Shown here piece after piece: positions 55,782 to 63,571 of a stretch of 64,000 bases of DNA. This DNA is from Mycolicibacterium rhodesiae JS60. Its GTDB lineage: Bacteria > Actinomycetota > Actinomycetes > Mycobacteriales > Mycobacteriaceae. The notes under the pieces were generated by a model, which was not told the origin of the DNA, did no database searches, and saw only the letters and a list, made by a program, of their open reading frames with translations. Positions within the stretch are counted from its first letter, which is position 1; each line of letters opens with the position of its first letter. Both the position numbers and the translations under genes were made by a program. The stretch covers positions 1,550,001-1,614,000 of the forward strand of contig AGIQ01000001.1 of the NCBI GenBank assembly GCA_000230935.2, in the 5' to 3' direction.

Positions 55782-56671
55782 CCCTCGCGTGCAGCGGCTA
55801 CATGTCCCGTCGCGTCACGGACCTCCGGTTCGGTGACGCGCGCGCGGCCGTCACCGAAGACGGTGTCACGTTCGGCGAGTGCCGATTTCAGCCCGTTCTT
55901 GTTGATTGAGCCGAGGAACTTGTGCGTGCTGTCGGACAAGTGGGCTCGGGTGTCCATCTCTGAAGCGAGTCGCTGCAATGTCTGCGCCCCCATGAGTTCC
56001 AAGCCGAGATTGACGATGCGCTTGTTGGCTGACAGCAGGTCAATATCAACCAGGGCGAGCCGGTCAGCAAGTCCTTCGACCTCGGCGCGTAGCAGGTGAG
56101 CCGGAACGGCCTTCATGACCAGACCAAGATGTGCCGCGTCGGCACCGCTGATGGTGTCGCCGGTGAGCATGAGACGCTTGGTCCATTGCGGGCCGGCGTG
56201 ATAGAGCCACATTTGGTTCGGTAGTGTGCCGGCGCGGGCCGCCGGAAATCCGATATTGGCGTCCTCCGCCGCGATGACCATGTCGCAGAACATGGCGATC
56301 CCGGTTCCACCGGCCAGGCAGTGACCGTGAACTTCGGCGATCACCGGCTTGTGCATGTCGTGGAAGACCCGCAGCGGCCGCTGCATCTGCTCGAGCTTCC
56401 ATGCACGATCATCGAAGTCGGCTTGGCCCCGGTGTGCGCCCCGCTTCTCAGAATGGTCGCCGTATGCGTCGAGGTCATATCCGGAGCAGAACGACGGACC
56501 CGCGCCCCGCAGGATGACGGAGTGAACGGTGGTGTCGTCGTCGGCGGTCCAGAGGGCGGCCTCGATCTCCTGGGTCATCTGGCCGGTGATCGCATTGTGG
56601 CGTTGCGGTCGGTTCAATGTCACGCGCGCCCGGCCGGCCTCGACCTCATAGAGGATGTGCTCGTAGTTCAT
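55778..56671 (-). CDS. Enoyl-CoA hydratase/isomerase family protein
   Basis: A 297-residue crotonase-fold protein, longer than usual at the C-terminus. VTLNRPQRHNAIT, SFCSGYDLDAYGD and HGHCLAGGTGIAMFCD are the CoA-binding and oxyanion segments. The ATG at 56671 has AAAGG at 7 bases; 56677 is an alternative. It is one of three different crotonases in this operon, which may mean sequential hydration, isomerisation and C-C cleavage. The exact reaction is unknown. Confidence 0.9.
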   Translation of the reverse strand: MNYEHILYEVEAGRARVTLNRPQRHNAITGQMTQEIEAALWTADDDTTVHSVILRGAGPSFCSGYDLDAYGDHSEKRGAHRGQADFDDRAWKLEQMQRPLRVFHDMHKPVIAEVHGHCLAGGTGIAMFCDMVIAAEDANIGFPAARAGTLPNQMWLYHAGPQWTKRLMLTGDTISGADAAHLGLVMKAVPAHLLRAEVEGLADRLALVDIDLLSANKRIVNLGLELMGAQTLQRLASEMDTRAHLSDSTHKFLGSINKNGLKSALAERDTVFGDGRARVTEPEVRDATGHVAAAREG

Positions 56672-56689
56672 CGGCATGCCTTTCAGTCG

Positions 56690-57478
56690 TCAGCGACGTT
56701 GTGCGGCAAGGAACTTGTCCACTGCAGCCGCATATTGTGGGGTGTCGAGGGTGCGTCGTTCGATCGCCAGGCTGGTAGCCAGCACGGTATTGGCGGCATC
56801 GCGCAAGAGAGCATTTACGGCAGTCTTGGTGCCCTGCACGGCCATTGGCGAGTGTGCGGCGATGCGTCGAGCCAGCGCGTGTGCAACGTCTTTGACTTCG
56901 CTGGCCGGGACTACCCGGTTCACCAGTCCGAGCTCAAGAGCGCGGACCGCATCCAGACTGTCACCGGTGAAGAGGAACTCCTTGGCGCGGTTGACTCCCA
57001 GTAGCCACGGCCAGATGATGGCACCGCCGTCGCCGGCGACCATGCCAAGCGCGACGTGCGGATCGGCGATGATGGCGTTGTCCGCAGCGATGACGATATC
57101 GCTGAACAGTGCGACAGTGGCGCCCAGGCCGACGGCGGGCCCGTTGACAGCCGCGATGATCGGTTGTGGAACCTCGAGCATGTCGATGACGATGCGGCGC
57201 CCTTCGGCGATCGCGATGTCCTTTTCCTCGGCGTCCATGCCGGCGAACCAGCTCATCTCGCCGCCGGCGCTGAACGCACGCCCGCCTGCACCGGTGAGAA
57301 CCACCGCGGTGGTTTGTCTGTCGAGACGGATCTGCGACCAGATTTCGGACAATTCGCGATGCAGGGTCCCGTCAATGAGGTTCATTGACGTTGTCCCCTT
57401 GATCTCGACGGTCAGTACGGCACCGTCGCGGGAGATGTCGAACCGCTCATATGGGCTGTATCCAGTTGGCAGATTCAC
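56690..57478 (-). CDS. Enoyl-CoA hydratase/isomerase family protein
   Basis: A 262-residue crotonase with AFSAGGEMSWFAG, NGPAVGLGATVALFSD and LGMVAGDGGA. The GTG start overlaps the Rieske oxygenase stop (GTGA). The usual glutamates are not clearly conserved, so isomerase or hydrolase activity is as likely as hydration. It lies between the Rieske gene and the next crotonase. Confidence 0.9.
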   Translation of the reverse strand: MNLPTGYSPYERFDISRDGAVLTVEIKGTTSMNLIDGTLHRELSEIWSQIRLDRQTTAVVLTGAGGRAFSAGGEMSWFAGMDAEEKDIAIAEGRRIVIDMLEVPQPIIAAVNGPAVGLGATVALFSDIVIAADNAIIADPHVALGMVAGDGGAIIWPWLLGVNRAKEFLFTGDSLDAVRALELGLVNRVVPASEVKDVAHALARRIAAHSPMAVQGTKTAVNALLRDAANTVLATSLAIERRTLDTPQYAAAVDKFLAAQRR

Positions 57479-58839
57479 GCGCGGCCTCCCAGCCAGTGTC
57501 CGTAGAGCAACTTGTGAAAGTAGGCGATGGGGGCTTCCTGGTACCCCGACAGCACCAGTGGGCGATCCTTGAGTGCTGCGAGCCCGGCTTGGACGGCCGG
57601 GATATTGGACATGTCCTGGTCGAGCAATGCGTAGTCGGCCAGACGCTCATCGGAACTCCACCCCTGCCCTTCGGGGATCCAGGTCACCTCGGGAACTGGC
57701 GGTGGTTCGGCACCGGGTTTGGGTGGCATGAGGCCGAAGATCTCCATGATGCACCGGTCAGGGCCGGCAGGCCGGAAGCGGAACGCCGTAGCGCGGGGGG
57801 CGCCCAACACCAGGAAGTTGGGGAACAGCCAATACGTTTGGAGATCCGTCATCTCCGCATCACTGAACTCTCCGTCGAAGCCGGCGCGATGCATGCGGCC
57901 GCGTTGAATGTCGGCGAACATGTCTCGGGCGCGGGTGCCCTCGGGAACCTCGACAACCCTGGAGCCCGTCGACTTGCGGCCCATCATTCCGTCCATCTTG
58001 CGTTGCTCGGTTGGTGGCGGTTCGGTGTGGACCATCACGCTAGGGACGCCGAACGGCGTGATGATGCGAACGGAGTTATCGAATATGTCGTATTGGCTGT
58101 TGCACGGGTCGGTGCCGGTCAGAGTTTGGGGGTGGGTGGCTATGACGTGAGACGCTTCGATGAAGGCTTCCAGCGCGACCTTCCAGTTCGCCTCCACCAC
58201 CTGCGCGGCGTGCACCGCGGTGCGCCACGAGTGCAGCGGTAACCGCTGGAAGTGGCTGTCGAGTCCCCCCACGTAACTCTCCAGCGGTTCACAGTCGGGG
58301 TCGGCGTTGACGAATACGAATCCTTGCCACACTCCGACCGCGATCTCCGGCAGTCGCATGCAGTCGGGGTCCACGCGGTCGCCGAAGTCCCAGGCGGTGG
58401 GTACCGACGCCAGTTGACCGTCCAGATTCCAGGCGAATCCGTGATACGGGCAACGTAGTCGGCCTACCCTTCCGCCGCCGTCTCGCAGGCGACGACCACG
58501 GTGAAGGCACGTATTCGGATAGGCCTTGATCGTGTCGGCGTCGACGCGTGCCACGATGTACTCACGGCCGTTGATTTCGTAGATGATCGAATCGCCCGGT
58601 TTCTCCAAATGTTCCGTGCGGCAGGCCATCTGCCACGTGCGGCTCCACATGTAGGTCTCTTCTAGCTGATGAATCTCGGGAGATAGGTAGCGCTCGCGGG
58701 GCACCTCAAAACACAGGTCTTCCGGCCACGGCGCACGCTCACGCAGGTAGTCGGGCACGGTGAAGCGGTCTGAGTCGAGAAGGTCTGCATACGTCGGGCC
58801 GGGGACGTTGTGCAGGGTGATGTCATCTTCCACGGTCAT
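57475..58839 (-). CDS. Rieske non-haem iron oxygenase, alpha subunit
   Basis: A 454-residue oxygenase. The Rieske cluster motif is CLH-x16-CPYHGF (about residues 109-132), and the mononuclear iron site has EAFIEASHVIATHP with both histidines, and a late acidic region (DQDMSNIPAVQAGL). This is the ring-hydroxylating/monooxygenase layout of lone alpha subunits acting on aromatic or steroid-like acids. The start at 58839 is 2 bp after the hydratase stop; an ATG at 58857 overlaps it. Its electron donor is likely the ferredoxin at 60017 and an unlinked reductase. Confidence 0.93.
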   Translation of the reverse strand: MTVEDDITLHNVPGPTYADLLDSDRFTVPDYLRERAPWPEDLCFEVPRERYLSPEIHQLEETYMWSRTWQMACRTEHLEKPGDSIIYEINGREYIVARVDADTIKAYPNTCLHRGRRLRDGGGRVGRLRCPYHGFAWNLDGQLASVPTAWDFGDRVDPDCMRLPEIAVGVWQGFVFVNADPDCEPLESYVGGLDSHFQRLPLHSWRTAVHAAQVVEANWKVALEAFIEASHVIATHPQTLTGTDPCNSQYDIFDNSVRIITPFGVPSVMVHTEPPPTEQRKMDGMMGRKSTGSRVVEVPEGTRARDMFADIQRGRMHRAGFDGEFSDAEMTDLQTYWLFPNFLVLGAPRATAFRFRPAGPDRCIMEIFGLMPPKPGAEPPPVPEVTWIPEGQGWSSDERLADYALLDQDMSNIPAVQAGLAALKDRPLVLSGYQEAPIAYFHKLLYGHWLGGRA

Positions 58840-58841
58840 GA

Positions 58842-59678
58842 TTACATTGCCTTCCACTGGATGGGGTTGCCGCCGTTGTTGAAAGCTGTGAATGCGCGAT
58901 CGACGTCACCGGCCATGTGGGTCATGATCTGGGTCCGGTTTTCCATGTCGATGGCGTGGCGGTAGCTGGGGGCGTCAAGCGTCTGCCACATGGTCTCCTT
59001 GGTGATCCACACCTGAAATGCGCCGTGGGCGGCGATCGTAGAAGCAAGGTCGTGGCTGCGGTCTAGCAACTCATCGGGCGCGACGAGGTGAGTGGCTATG
59101 CCGATGCGGTGGGCCTCCTCGCCACCGATGAACCGTCCCGTGAGCAGGATTTCGGCCGATCGCGCCGCGCCGACGAAACGCGGCAGCAGGTAACTGATCC
59201 CCAAGTCTGAGTTGGCGGCTCCGATGGCCATGAATACGGCGCCGAATTTCGCCTCATAGGTGACCACCCGGATATCGCACGCCAGCGCGATGGCGAACCC
59301 GCCGCCGGTGGCCGCTCCGTTCACTGCGGCGATGAACGGCTTGGGTGCACCGTGGATTTTCTCCAGCAAGTCAGTAAAGCGCTTCTGAAGCAATAAGAGT
59401 CGCGGCACTTCGGCCATGCCTTCGGTGCCGGGGAACTCGAAGTGGCCTTCTTTCAGATCGAGTCCGGCGGAGAATCCGCGGCCCGCACCGGTGAGGATGA
59501 CCACCCGCACGTCGCGGTTGGCCGAAAGGTCGTCGACCACATCGTGCAACGTCCACAACTGATCTTTGTCGAAGGCATTGAGGCGGTCCGGTCGGTTCAG
59601 CGTCACCACGGCGATTCCGCCGTCGTGGTACTCGACGCGCACCGTGCTGCTCGACGCGGTTTCAAGAGAAGAGGGCAT
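58842..59678 (-). CDS. Enoyl-CoA hydratase/isomerase family protein
   Basis: A 278-residue crotonase with VTLNRPDRLNAFDKDQL, FSAGLDLKEG, NGAATGGGFAIALACD and LGISYLLPRFVG. It is the closest of the three to typical mycobacterial EchA proteins. Its end touches the Rieske start. It lies 144 bp from the ferredoxin gene upstream, on the same strand. Confidence 0.92.
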   Translation of the reverse strand: MPSSLETASSSTVRVEYHDGGIAVVTLNRPDRLNAFDKDQLWTLHDVVDDLSANRDVRVVILTGAGRGFSAGLDLKEGHFEFPGTEGMAEVPRLLLLQKRFTDLLEKIHGAPKPFIAAVNGAATGGGFAIALACDIRVVTYEAKFGAVFMAIGAANSDLGISYLLPRFVGAARSAEILLTGRFIGGEEAHRIGIATHLVAPDELLDRSHDLASTIAAHGAFQVWITKETMWQTLDAPSYRHAIDMENRTQIMTHMAGDVDRAFTAFNNGGNPIQWKAM

Positions 59679-59822
59679 CAGACCGCCTTCGTTGAATGGT
59701 GGACCTGAGTGTGAGGACAGCGATACGCCGGTGTCTGAACCGCGCGGCTGCGCCGCAGCCGGTTGTCAACGGAACATAGATTATGAAGCCGAGAATACGC
59801 CGCAGGACCGGCAGACCGGAGA

Positions 59823-60017
59823 TCAGTCATCGACGATCTCGATCGCCATCTCCGGACACATGTCGACGCCTTCGCGGGCGTAGTGTTCGCGTCCCGATGG
59901 CACTGCCGCATCGCCTTCGATCGCGATGAGCCCGTCCTCGAGGGGGAACATCTCCTGGTCGACGATGTAGCACAATCCGTGACCCTTGCAGCGTGAACGG
60001 TCAGCCCGTAGCTTCAT
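59823..60017 (-). CDS. [3Fe-4S]-type ferredoxin
   Basis: A 64-residue ferredoxin with the CxxHxxC...CP pattern (CKGHGLC at 10-16, CP at 54-55), the variant in which His replaces one cluster cysteine. In mycobacteria such ferredoxins serve P450 enzymes; here no P450 is adjacent and the Rieske oxygenase is the visible acceptor. AGGAGGAG gives a strong ribosome site. It is the first gene of the operon, 99 bp from the TATCT-N9-AGATA site. Confidence 0.93.
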   Translation of the reverse strand: MKLRADRSRCKGHGLCYIVDQEMFPLEDGLIAIEGDAAVPSGREHYAREGVDMCPEMAIEIVDD

Positions 60018-60115
60018 CGTCTCCTCCTTTGTTCTTGTTCTCCCACGGCCGACGGGCCGAAGGTGCTACCGATGGCCTTCACGCGCTACTGCGGCGGGCC
60101 GTCATCGTGTCACTA

Positions 60116-60134
60116 TATCTACCATGCGTAGATA
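60116..60134. promoter_or_regulatory. Operator-like palindrome TATCTAC-N5-GTAGATA
   Basis: A perfect 7-bp inverted repeat with a 5-bp spacer (TATCT-N9-AGATA form). It is the best of four related sites in the window and lies 99 bp upstream of the ferredoxin start, in the expected promoter of the 8.3-kb operon. Confidence 0.75.
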
Positions 60135-60207
60135 AATCTAGTCTGCGACGTGTCTAGTTCGAGCGCGTATCCCGGAAGGCTTGCCCGATGTGGAGGGCAA
60201 GGTCGAT

Positions 60208-60348
60208 ATGGCCGCGAGGCGGCAGGTCACCAACAAGTTGCTAGGTCAGTACCGCAGGGCATCGAAGCTGGGTAGGGGCAAGATCTTGGATTGGGTTCAC
60301 TTCACTGCCAGGGCAATCAACCGGATGCCAGACGAGACTCCCGCGTAG
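60208..60348 (+). pseudogene. N-terminal fragment of an IS transposase
   Basis: 46 codons from ATG 60208: MAARRQVTNKLLGQYRRASK and GRGKILDWV resemble, from memory, the start of mycobacterial IS transposases that have a helix-turn-helix before an integrase core. The sequence then degrades and stops at 60348. No terminal repeats were found. It marks an old insertion at the cluster edge. Confidence 0.55.
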
Positions 60349-60486
60349 GTAGGTGCACCACAGTTTCAATAGTCGTCGAACCGGGTGGTCCTCAAGTCGA
60401 TACCGGTGCTCTTGAACTCCTTTCAAGCGGTGATGTGAACGTACCGATTCGAGAACCATCTGTTAGCGGCGAAGCGTATGTGCGGC

Positions 60487-60801
60487 TTACACTCCGGCCG
60501 CACCAGCATAGTGAGGGCAATACTCGGCAATGGCTAGAGCGAAGAATTGGCGGGCTTGATCCGGCTCGACCCTGGTGTATCGGATGATGCGTTCCAGTAC
60601 TTGTCCGGGATCCCTTTTTCGACTAAGGAAATAGCACACCGATCGGCCAGTCAGGATCAAGTTTGACGGGCCGTGTACAAATCCCAGCGCTTGTGCGGCG
60701 CTCACGAAGCTGGCATCGTCTGCGGTTGCCACCGGCGATCCAGACAGCGTGAGCGTCGCCGCAATCAGGACGCCGGCGATGATCCGTGGACACGTTCGCA
60801 T
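60487..60801 (-). CDS. Secreted DUF732 protein
   Basis: A 104-residue exported protein: signal peptide (about 1-27, ATA-DD) and a helical DUF732 domain with FVSAAQALGFVHGPSNLI, GRSVCYFL and a closing AIAEYCPHY. The two cysteines of the family are present (about residues 56 and 96) and probably form a disulfide. DUF732 proteins are abundant in mycobacteria and of unknown role. A related gene follows upstream on the same strand. Confidence 0.85.
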   Translation of the reverse strand: MRTCPRIIAGVLIAATLTLSGSPVATADDASFVSAAQALGFVHGPSNLILTGRSVCYFLSRKRDPGQVLERIIRYTRVEPDQARQFFALAIAEYCPHYAGAAGV

Positions 60802-60831
60802 TGGAAGTCCGTTCTGTCTGTACAGACTGCA

Positions 60832-61137
60832 TTAATTCGGGCAAAGGTAAATGAATGCCAGTTGGGTGAGGACGGGAGGCACAAGCGTTGACCCGTGCCC
60901 GAGGTAGCCCCGGGACCGCATGTCACAGGCATATCGACCGCTCACCAGCAGATCCCCGTCACTGCGAAATGCCACGGGGTCACGGACCACTGCAAATATG
61001 CGGCGGGCCTGGTCGAGGTACTGGAGCTCGCCCGGCGTCAGCGGGGTCAACGGCTCGGCCTGAGCGGGGTGGGCACCGGCCATGTTGAGGGCCGTGGCCA
61101 CGAGTAATCCCGCCCACAGCCACTTTTGACTGCTCAA
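60832..61137 (-). CDS. Secreted DUF732-like protein
   Basis: A 101-residue exported protein: signal peptide (about 1-27, AQA-EP), then LQYLDQARRIFAV, SGRYACDMRSRGY and LTQLAFIYLCPN, which keeps the two-cysteine, GR-x-x-C pattern of DUF732. The pair with 60487-60801 suggests duplication. It lies 191 bp from the next gene upstream. Confidence 0.75.
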   Translation of the reverse strand: MSSQKWLWAGLLVATALNMAGAHPAQAEPLTPLTPGELQYLDQARRIFAVVRDPVAFRSDGDLLVSGRYACDMRSRGYLGHGSTLVPPVLTQLAFIYLCPN

Positions 61138-61274
61138 TCCGGTCTCCCTCCAATGTGTGCTTCAAAGCGCTGCGCGTTTGATTCCGGCCCGACGACTTGT
61201 TTTGGTGTCCTCGAAAGGAGCGTCACGCGCTATCGCCGAGGCGGCACTGACGCCGTTGCACAGACGCCGATTAT

Positions 61275-61295
61275 CGTCACGAAGTCTGCGTGACG
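61275..61295. repeat. Small inverted repeat CGTCACG-N7-CGTGACG
   Basis: A perfect 7-bp stem with a 7-base loop, without a T run, 33 bp beyond the stop of the minus-strand gene at 61329. It may aid mRNA end formation or be an operator for the DUF732-like gene. Confidence 0.35.
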
Positions 61296-61328
61296 CCCCT
61301 CTGCACGATTGAGGGACCGAAGTGTTCG

Positions 61329-61856
61329 TCACGGCGGGCTCAACCAAGTCCGGGTCGGCGTGACAAAGAACCTGAACGGCCCGTGCGCGCAGTAGGTGCT
61401 TGAATCTGCCATCGTCGTACAAGTCGTTCCGTTGTACTCAATGTAATGACGCGGGGGCAAATCCCGCTCCGCCCTACCAGAGGGAAACTGAACCCCCAAC
61501 AGCCAGTCGTAGCGGGTGACGATGTTCCCGTTGACCCACCCGATGTTTGTCGTACCCGGCGGTGCACCGCGGATGTCGCCCGTACAGCCGAAACTTCCCC
61601 GGTCCCAGATTCCGCAGTTGAGACCAAGCGGGGTTGAAAACCACACGCCGCCAGCGCTAGCGGTGAAGTAGTCGGCGTATGGCACGCTGTCGTAGTACCT
61701 GAGGATGAAGTAGGCCGCCGGGTAGGGGCTCTCCGGCGAGCCGCTATTTGGCTCTGCCTGCCCCGTCGGCGAGGTGACGAGAAGTCCTCCCGCCCAAAGG
61801 ATTACCGCCAACAAGCGACGAACGCGTATAGCCGCGCCCCTATGCCGTCCGGTCAT
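61329..61856 (-). CDS. Secreted hypothetical protein
   Basis: A 175-residue exported protein. A basic start and a hydrophobic helix (about 14-31) end near GQA-EP. The mature domain is rich in Tyr, Trp, Gly with four cysteines (LNCGIW, SFGCTG, TTCTT, TYCAHG) and resembles uncharacterised mycobacterial secreted proteins. The ATG at 61856 overlaps the MmpS-like stop (ATGA), so they are co-translated. Confidence 0.72.
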   Translation of the reverse strand: MTGRHRGAAIRVRRLLAVILWAGGLLVTSPTGQAEPNSGSPESPYPAAYFILRYYDSVPYADYFTASAGGVWFSTPLGLNCGIWDRGSFGCTGDIRGAPPGTTNIGWVNGNIVTRYDWLLGVQFPSGRAERDLPPRHYIEYNGTTCTTMADSSTYCAHGPFRFFVTPTRTWLSPP

Positions 61857-62293
61857 GGCAAATTCCCCGGCGTCGATTCGTTCTCCGCTGTGTGCGGCAC
61901 GCTCCCGTAGCACGTGGCATTTCCAACATCAAGGATGCTTTCGCAGAGCACGTCGCTTCCCCTGGAAATGCGGACCGTCACGAATTGTCCTTGTAGAACC
62001 CGTCCTACGGTGGCAGCCGTGCGATATCTTGGTCGCCAATCGGCTCGCAGTTCGGCGCCGCGGTCTGTCGGGCTCGTCGCATCGACCACCGGCACAGTTA
62101 GTGTCCAGGGCAGCGGAACCTCTTGCAGCAAGTGCTTACCGGACGTGTCGCGATATTCGACCCCGGCCAATTCGCCGACCGAGTCGGAAAAGATGTCGTA
62201 GGTGACGGTGTCCTCTGCACGCGCTAACGGTGCCTGAACCAAGAGCGCGACGACAACGCTCATCACCGCCCCCGTCGAAATTGTCCGCTTCAC
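61853..62293 (-). CDS. MmpS-like secreted protein
   Basis: A 146-residue protein: a signal peptide or anchor (about 1-26, ARA-ED) and a beta-rich domain with VTYDIFSDS, VEYRDTSG, LPWTLTV and CESILDVGNATCYG, which follows the MmpS C-terminal domain pattern including its cysteine pair. MmpS proteins assist MmpL lipid or siderophore exporters; no mmpL gene is adjacent. The GTG at 62293 has GAAAGGAG upstream. Confidence 0.75.
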   Translation of the reverse strand: MKRTISTGAVMSVVVALLVQAPLARAEDTVTYDIFSDSVGELAGVEYRDTSGKHLLQEVPLPWTLTVPVVDATSPTDRGAELRADWRPRYRTAATVGRVLQGQFVTVRISRGSDVLCESILDVGNATCYGSVPHTAENESTPGNLP

Positions 62294-62346
62294 GGAGCTC
62301 CTTTCAGCGGCAAAACGCTGAGAACATCGAGTTGGATAGCACGGGC

Positions 62347-62859
62347 CTATGCAGCCAGGACAACCGTGGTCAAGATGAGGTCCTTCTTCGCGTTGTATAA
62401 GGCACTTACGCCGAAATCGGTGTAAGTGCAATCCTGGATTTTGGCAAACCCCTGCAGCAATAACGCCTTTATCGAGTCGCTGTCGGATTTCGCGGCACCC
62501 GACAATATTGTCGACTTGCTGCCGGCATAGCCGAGGTCCTTCAGCAGCGGTAGCGCATCGGTCTCCGGAACAGCCCGCGACGCGTTGTTGATCCACACGT
62601 CGGTGGTGTTGTTGACTTTCTCGGCCACTTGATCTGCTACCGCGTCAGAGCGTAGCGGGTTGCATACCGTCGCTCGGGTTGCCATCACCGCGGCCCGTAG
62701 GTTGTCGGCGGTACCGGCCCGAGCAGGGGCCGCCATCGAGACGCTTGCGATTGTCAATGCGGTTGCGGTCAGGCATGTCCCAAGCTGTGCGCGGCGGTTG
62801 GGTGCTGCGTGGCCCCGGAAAAAGGGGAGGGCGGGCATAACGGATCGCTGCGTCGTCAT
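62347..62859 (-). CDS. Secreted hypothetical protein
   Basis: A 170-residue exported protein with a long n-region and a hydrophobic core ending at ARA-GT (about residue 48). The mature part is helical: NLRAAVMATRATVCNPLRSD, VNNTTDVWINNASR and DCTYTDFGVSALYN, with two cysteines. This is loosely like CAP-superfamily proteins but lacks their catalytic histidines. GGAG precedes the ATG at 62859. Confidence 0.65.
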   Translation of the reverse strand: MTTQRSVMPALPFFRGHAAPNRRAQLGTCLTATALTIASVSMAAPARAGTADNLRAAVMATRATVCNPLRSDAVADQVAEKVNNTTDVWINNASRAVPETDALPLLKDLGYAGSKSTILSGAAKSDSDSIKALLLQGFAKIQDCTYTDFGVSALYNAKKDLILTTVVLAA

Positions 62860-62884
62860 CTTTTCTCCACTTCGCATGAGCGTC

Positions 62885-63571
62885 TCACTGTTCGCACACA
62901 TGCGAGCGGTGGATGTCGCTGCCCCAGCGCTTCGCCTTCTGCACCGACGGCCCGGTGAACCAAGCGGGTTGATGCGCTAGAACTCCGTTGTTGACGTTGA
63001 ACAGCTGCTCCCACAATTTGAAGAACGCCTCGCCCTCGTAGATGGGAAAGTAATTGTCGCCGTATGGATTCTGCGCTTGGGTCAGAGACAGGACTCGCGG
63101 CGTCAGAAAGTCAACCGCTTGACGGATATTGTCGGAGACGATGTCGACCTGCTGCTGAATATCGTCGCGGGTGTAGTCGAAATCCTTGCCGTCAGGGCCG
63201 ATCCGGTTGTACTGCAGCCTGTCGATTTGAGCACGGAGCGTGGCGTACTGAGCGTTGTACCACTGACACATTTCACTCATCGCTCTTATGTCGGAATCGG
63301 TGACCTTATTCCTCGTTTGGTCATACGGAAACGGGAATTTCGGGGACCACGTCGAGGCTGTCGGTGTGATGACGGGGAGCGGCCGGATCAAGGAACTGTC
63401 GGAAGGCGGGCTAGGAAGGGGGACTGGGTCGTCCGGTTCAGCATCTGACGGTGGTCCCATCACGACGCCCACAGCCAACAACATCACTGCGCAGCCCGCT
63501 GCGGCGGCACCGCGGCGAACCATACGAGTCGTCGCCAGTGCCCCTTTCTCTAGGCGCCCAACACGTATCAC
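62885..63571 (-). CDS. Secreted hypothetical protein
   Basis: A 228-residue exported protein. A hydrophobic signal (about 22-45) is followed by a Pro-rich linker (PDDPVPLPSPPSD) and a helical domain with SEMCQWYNAQYATLRAQIDR and DIVSDNIRQAVDFLTPR, ending in SHVCEQ. It has two cysteines far apart. The GTG at 63571 overlaps the stop of the Mce-associated-like gene. I do not recognise a family. Confidence 0.7.
   Translation of the reverse strand: MIRVGRLEKGALATTRMVRRGAAAAGCAVMLLAVGVVMGPPSDAEPDDPVPLPSPPSDSSLIRPLPVITPTASTWSPKFPFPYDQTRNKVTDSDIRAMSEMCQWYNAQYATLRAQIDRLQYNRIGPDGKDFDYTRDDIQQQVDIVSDNIRQAVDFLTPRVLSLTQAQNPYGDNYFPIYEGEAFFKLWEQLFNVNNGVLAHQPAWFTGPSVQKAKRWGSDIHRSHVCEQ

Noticed and set aside
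60241..60587. Overlapping frames on both strands around 60.3-60.6 kb
   Set aside because: They conflict with each other and with the transposase remnant, and show no motif.
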